DNA of 33,648 nucleotides, from positions 1-33,648 of the forward strand of contig JAPLJZ010000043.1 in the NCBI GenBank assembly GCA_026388335.1. Direction: 5' to 3'. The stretch is from Deltaproteobacteria bacterium (lineage in GTDB: Bacteria; Desulfobacterota; Syntrophia; Syntrophales; UBA8958). A program made the translations under genes and the position numbers. Below the pieces are notes generated by a model. The model was not told where the DNA came from and searched no databases. It saw nothing but the letters and a program-made list of their open reading frames with translations. Below, piece by piece: positions 31,872-33,648 of the stretch (position 1 is its first letter; the number at the start of each line of letters is the position of its first letter).

Positions 31872-32878
31872 TCGCTGTGACCACTGAAGGCTGTTTCGGC
31901 CTCCTCAATCAGCTGATCTTCCCATCCCCGATACTTGGGAGAAAAATGGAAGGGGATCATTCGCTTCACCCCTGCCTTCCCGGCAAGGGCGCCGGCCTGC
32001 CGGGCCGTCAGATGGTACTTTCTGGCTGCCTGATCGGCCTCGACATCAAGGAAGGAACCTTCGATAAAGAGGATATCGGCGTCCCGGGCTAAATTGACAA
32101 TGATCCCGGCATTGTCTTCACTGTAAACGGCGTCGGTCACATAGGCTATCTTCTGTCCTGGGGTAATCTTGACAATCCTTTCCACAAGCGTCCCCAGTGG
32201 CGCCCACCTTTCCATGGACAAACCCGCTTCGTTTTTCCACCAGATCCGGACCGGGAAATCCGGGGGACAGTCATTTACGAGACAATCCTTGAGGCCGTTG
32301 AGCCATGGCCCGGTGGGCAATCCCAATTCATGAAGGGCGTCTTTGCGGATGTTGATCCTTCTTTTCTCTTCGACTCGAAAGGCGAGACAGGGAATCTTGT
32401 GATCAAGAAAGGCCCCTTGGAGCGAGAAATATCTGTCTTCGAAAAGAGATCCGTCAAAAGGCCTGACCTCATCTTCACCTTCCGCCCGGAAGGCACGCCG
32501 GCAAGGGAAACGTCGCGTCTTCATTCGGCCCTTCGGATCGACTTCTGTGGCAATGAGAACGAAATCATTTACATATTGTTCGACGAGGTTCCATGTATAG
32601 GCATGTAGACGGCTTTCGACCTGCTCCAGAAAACCCGGGGGCCCATAAAGTGCGATATGGCGGTCCCGGCCAAGGCAGATGCGGACAAGGTGATCGAAGC
32701 CGATAAAATGGTCCATGTGGGTATGGCTTACACAGATATGCTCAACCTTCAGGATGTTCCGGGGAGGCAGGACATGCAGATCCCCCAGATCAAAGAGGAG
32801 GGCCCGGCGCCGGTATTTCATTTCCAGATAAACGCAAGGGTCGCCACCGGGGCCGTTCACCAGGACGGTATTAAACAT
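31853..32878 (-). CDS. RNase Z-like metallo-beta-lactamase fold protein
   Basis: The protein has 341 residues. The metal motif HTHMDH (His52, His54, Asp56, His57) is present, with Asp249 (YVTDAVYS), His289 (KYHLTARQAG) and His311 (FHFSPKYRG). The HLTA and HFSPKY motifs are typical of RNase Z/ElaC, which cuts tRNA precursors at the 3' end. The middle part (about 110-230) is longer than in compact bacterial RNase Z, so the substrate may differ. The start overlaps the 3' end of the upstream unknown gene by eight bases, so both form one unit. It overlaps the RodZ-like gene tail-to-tail. Confidence 0.85.
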   Translation of the reverse strand: MFNTVLVNGPGGDPCVYLEMKYRRRALLFDLGDLHVLPPRNILKVEHICVSHTHMDHFIGFDHLVRICLGRDRHIALYGPPGFLEQVESRLHAYTWNLVEQYVNDFVLIATEVDPKGRMKTRRFPCRRAFRAEGEDEVRPFDGSLFEDRYFSLQGAFLDHKIPCLAFRVEEKRRINIRKDALHELGLPTGPWLNGLKDCLVNDCPPDFPVRIWWKNEAGLSMERWAPLGTLVERIVKITPGQKIAYVTDAVYSEDNAGIIVNLARDADILFIEGSFLDVEADQAARKYHLTARQAGALAGKAGVKRMIPFHFSPKYRGWEDQLIEEAETAFSGHSDQREAL

Positions 32879-33648
32879 GGGGGCGACCTACTTCCCGAAG
32901 GCTTTCCATGATCTTGACGGCAATCTGTCCGATGAGGAGCTGGGCTTCTCCGTCTCTGATTGTTTCATCGCCGGATAAAATAAATGGCATAACCTCCACC
33001 CTGCCCGCAAAGACCTTGGTCAGCAGCTCCATTGTTCTTTGTTGCCGCGCCGCCACCCTTGCTTCCTGCCCATAATGATCACCCGCAACTTCATTGGCGC
33101 CGAAGTCATCGACCAGGAGCATATGATACCCGGACGTCCAGCCTGTTTGTTCACGCACCCGGACCCAGAATTCTTCCTCATCCTTGTGGTAACCAAGATC
33201 GGCGGAATTGGCGATAAAAATACATCCCCCTGACTCAGCGGCCCCCGCCGGCAAAGGGACTGCTTCCATCTGCATATCCTGAAATTGACCTTTGATGGCC
33301 TCCGTTGCCTCGGCATAGTGATCGGTAGCCACAACCGTCGTAATCAGGGGATGGTTATACAACTCCCGCAGGAGGGGGCGCCAAAGGGGATCGATCCTGG
33401 AATGGGAAAAATACTGCCCTACGAAAATACCGGCAGCTCTGTCGAGGGCGGCAAGAGAGGTGTCCTTCCGGCTCGCGGTCCATGCCTCGCTAATCTTGTC
33501 GACCATAAGGCGGCGGTAGCCGATGGGGCTCCGGCTCCCCTTTTCCCAGGTGGGGTTGACAACGCTGTTCCAGAATATCTCCGGGGAGGCAACGCCGAAA
33601 TCGGCAAGACCGGAGAGGTGTAATTGCCTTTCCAAAACATCGTTTTTC
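32871..33648 (-). CDS. Unidentified protein (5' end off the window)
   Basis: The frame is open to the right edge and continues beyond it; a TTG at 33635 could be read as a start, but in-frame codons upstream (KNDV) carry on. About 259 residues are visible. There is no signal peptide or membrane segment and no motif I can name. Regions such as CIFIANSADLGYHKDEEEFW and LLVDDFGANEVAGDHYGQEA look like conserved soluble-domain sequence. It overlaps and is probably coupled with the RNase Z-like gene. No function is proposed. Confidence 0.75.
   Translation of the reverse strand, partial: KNDVLERQLHLSGLADFGVASPEIFWNSVVNPTWEKGSRSPIGYRRLMVDKISEAWTASRKDTSLAALDRAAGIFVGQYFSHSRIDPLWRPLLRELYNHPLITTVVATDHYAEATEAIKGQFQDMQMEAVPLPAGAAESGGCIFIANSADLGYHKDEEEFWVRVREQTGWTSGYHMLLVDDFGANEVAGDHYGQEARVAARQQRTMELLTKVFAGRVEVMPFILSGDETIRDGEAQLLIGQIAVKIMESLREVGRPHV

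Noticed and set aside
1-33648. CRISPR arrays, tRNA or rRNA genes, insertion sequences, prophage genes
   Set aside because: Gaps between genes were read for regular repeats, cloverleaf features and transposase or phage motifs; none was seen.

Overview
The window reads as chromosomal DNA of an anaerobic, moderately GC-rich delta-proteobacterium (Desulfobacterota), most like the Syntrophus/Smithella group. The reasons are indirect: a tungsten-type aldehyde:ferredoxin oxidoreductase, iron-sulfur flavoproteins and ferredoxin-like proteins, a polyhydroxyalkanoate-synthase-like enzyme, very many PAS-domain sensors, a DUF3300/DUF2950 pair, and a palindromic intergenic repeat of a type I associate with these genomes. 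No rRNA, tRNA, CRISPR array, insertion sequence or prophage was seen.

Layout, left to right. Positions 1-6381 (minus) hold sensory genes: a four-PAS protein running off the left edge, a small phasin/PhaE-like protein, a PAS-LuxR regulator with Cys-rich PAS domains, and a PAS hybrid histidine kinase. The last two form a tightly overlapping unit with the upstream ErcA-type alcohol-dehydrogenase-like gene (6365-7537), resembling the ErcA/ErcS' module known from pseudomonads. Next come a class III aminotransferase and a tungsten aldehyde oxidoreductase (7731-11187, minus). A small membrane protein (11441-11716) with a candidate sigma-54 promoter and a strong terminator is divergent from a SAM methyltransferase with a good sigma-70 promoter. 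A queuosine-precursor transporter, a small secreted protein and a membrane histidine kinase follow (13039-16013). The kinase is tail-to-tail with an NtrC-type regulator that is the last gene of a GAF protein - GAPDH - NtrC operon (16094-19025).

A 125-bp palindromic repeat separates this from a complete bacterial N-degron operon, clpS-clpA-aat (19240-22676, minus). Then come a truncated iron-sulfur flavoprotein gene (probable pseudogene), a YjbQ-family gene, a stand-alone PHA-synthase-like gene (minus), and a REC-GGDEF diguanylate cyclase with a near-consensus promoter and a flanking palindrome. The DUF3300-DUF2950 pair (26983-29246) follows. The right end has a ferredoxin-like protein and an iron-sulfur flavoprotein (minus), a RodZ-like HTH membrane protein (plus) overlapping tail-to-tail with an RNase Z-like metallo-beta-lactamase, and an unidentified protein running off the right edge.

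No wholly new system is proven. The points most worth checking are the sigma-54/palindrome control region between 11717 and 12034, the ErcA-kinase-LuxR unit with cysteine-rich PAS domains, the terminator hairpin in the leader of the first PAS gene, and the GAF-GAPDH-NtrC operon.
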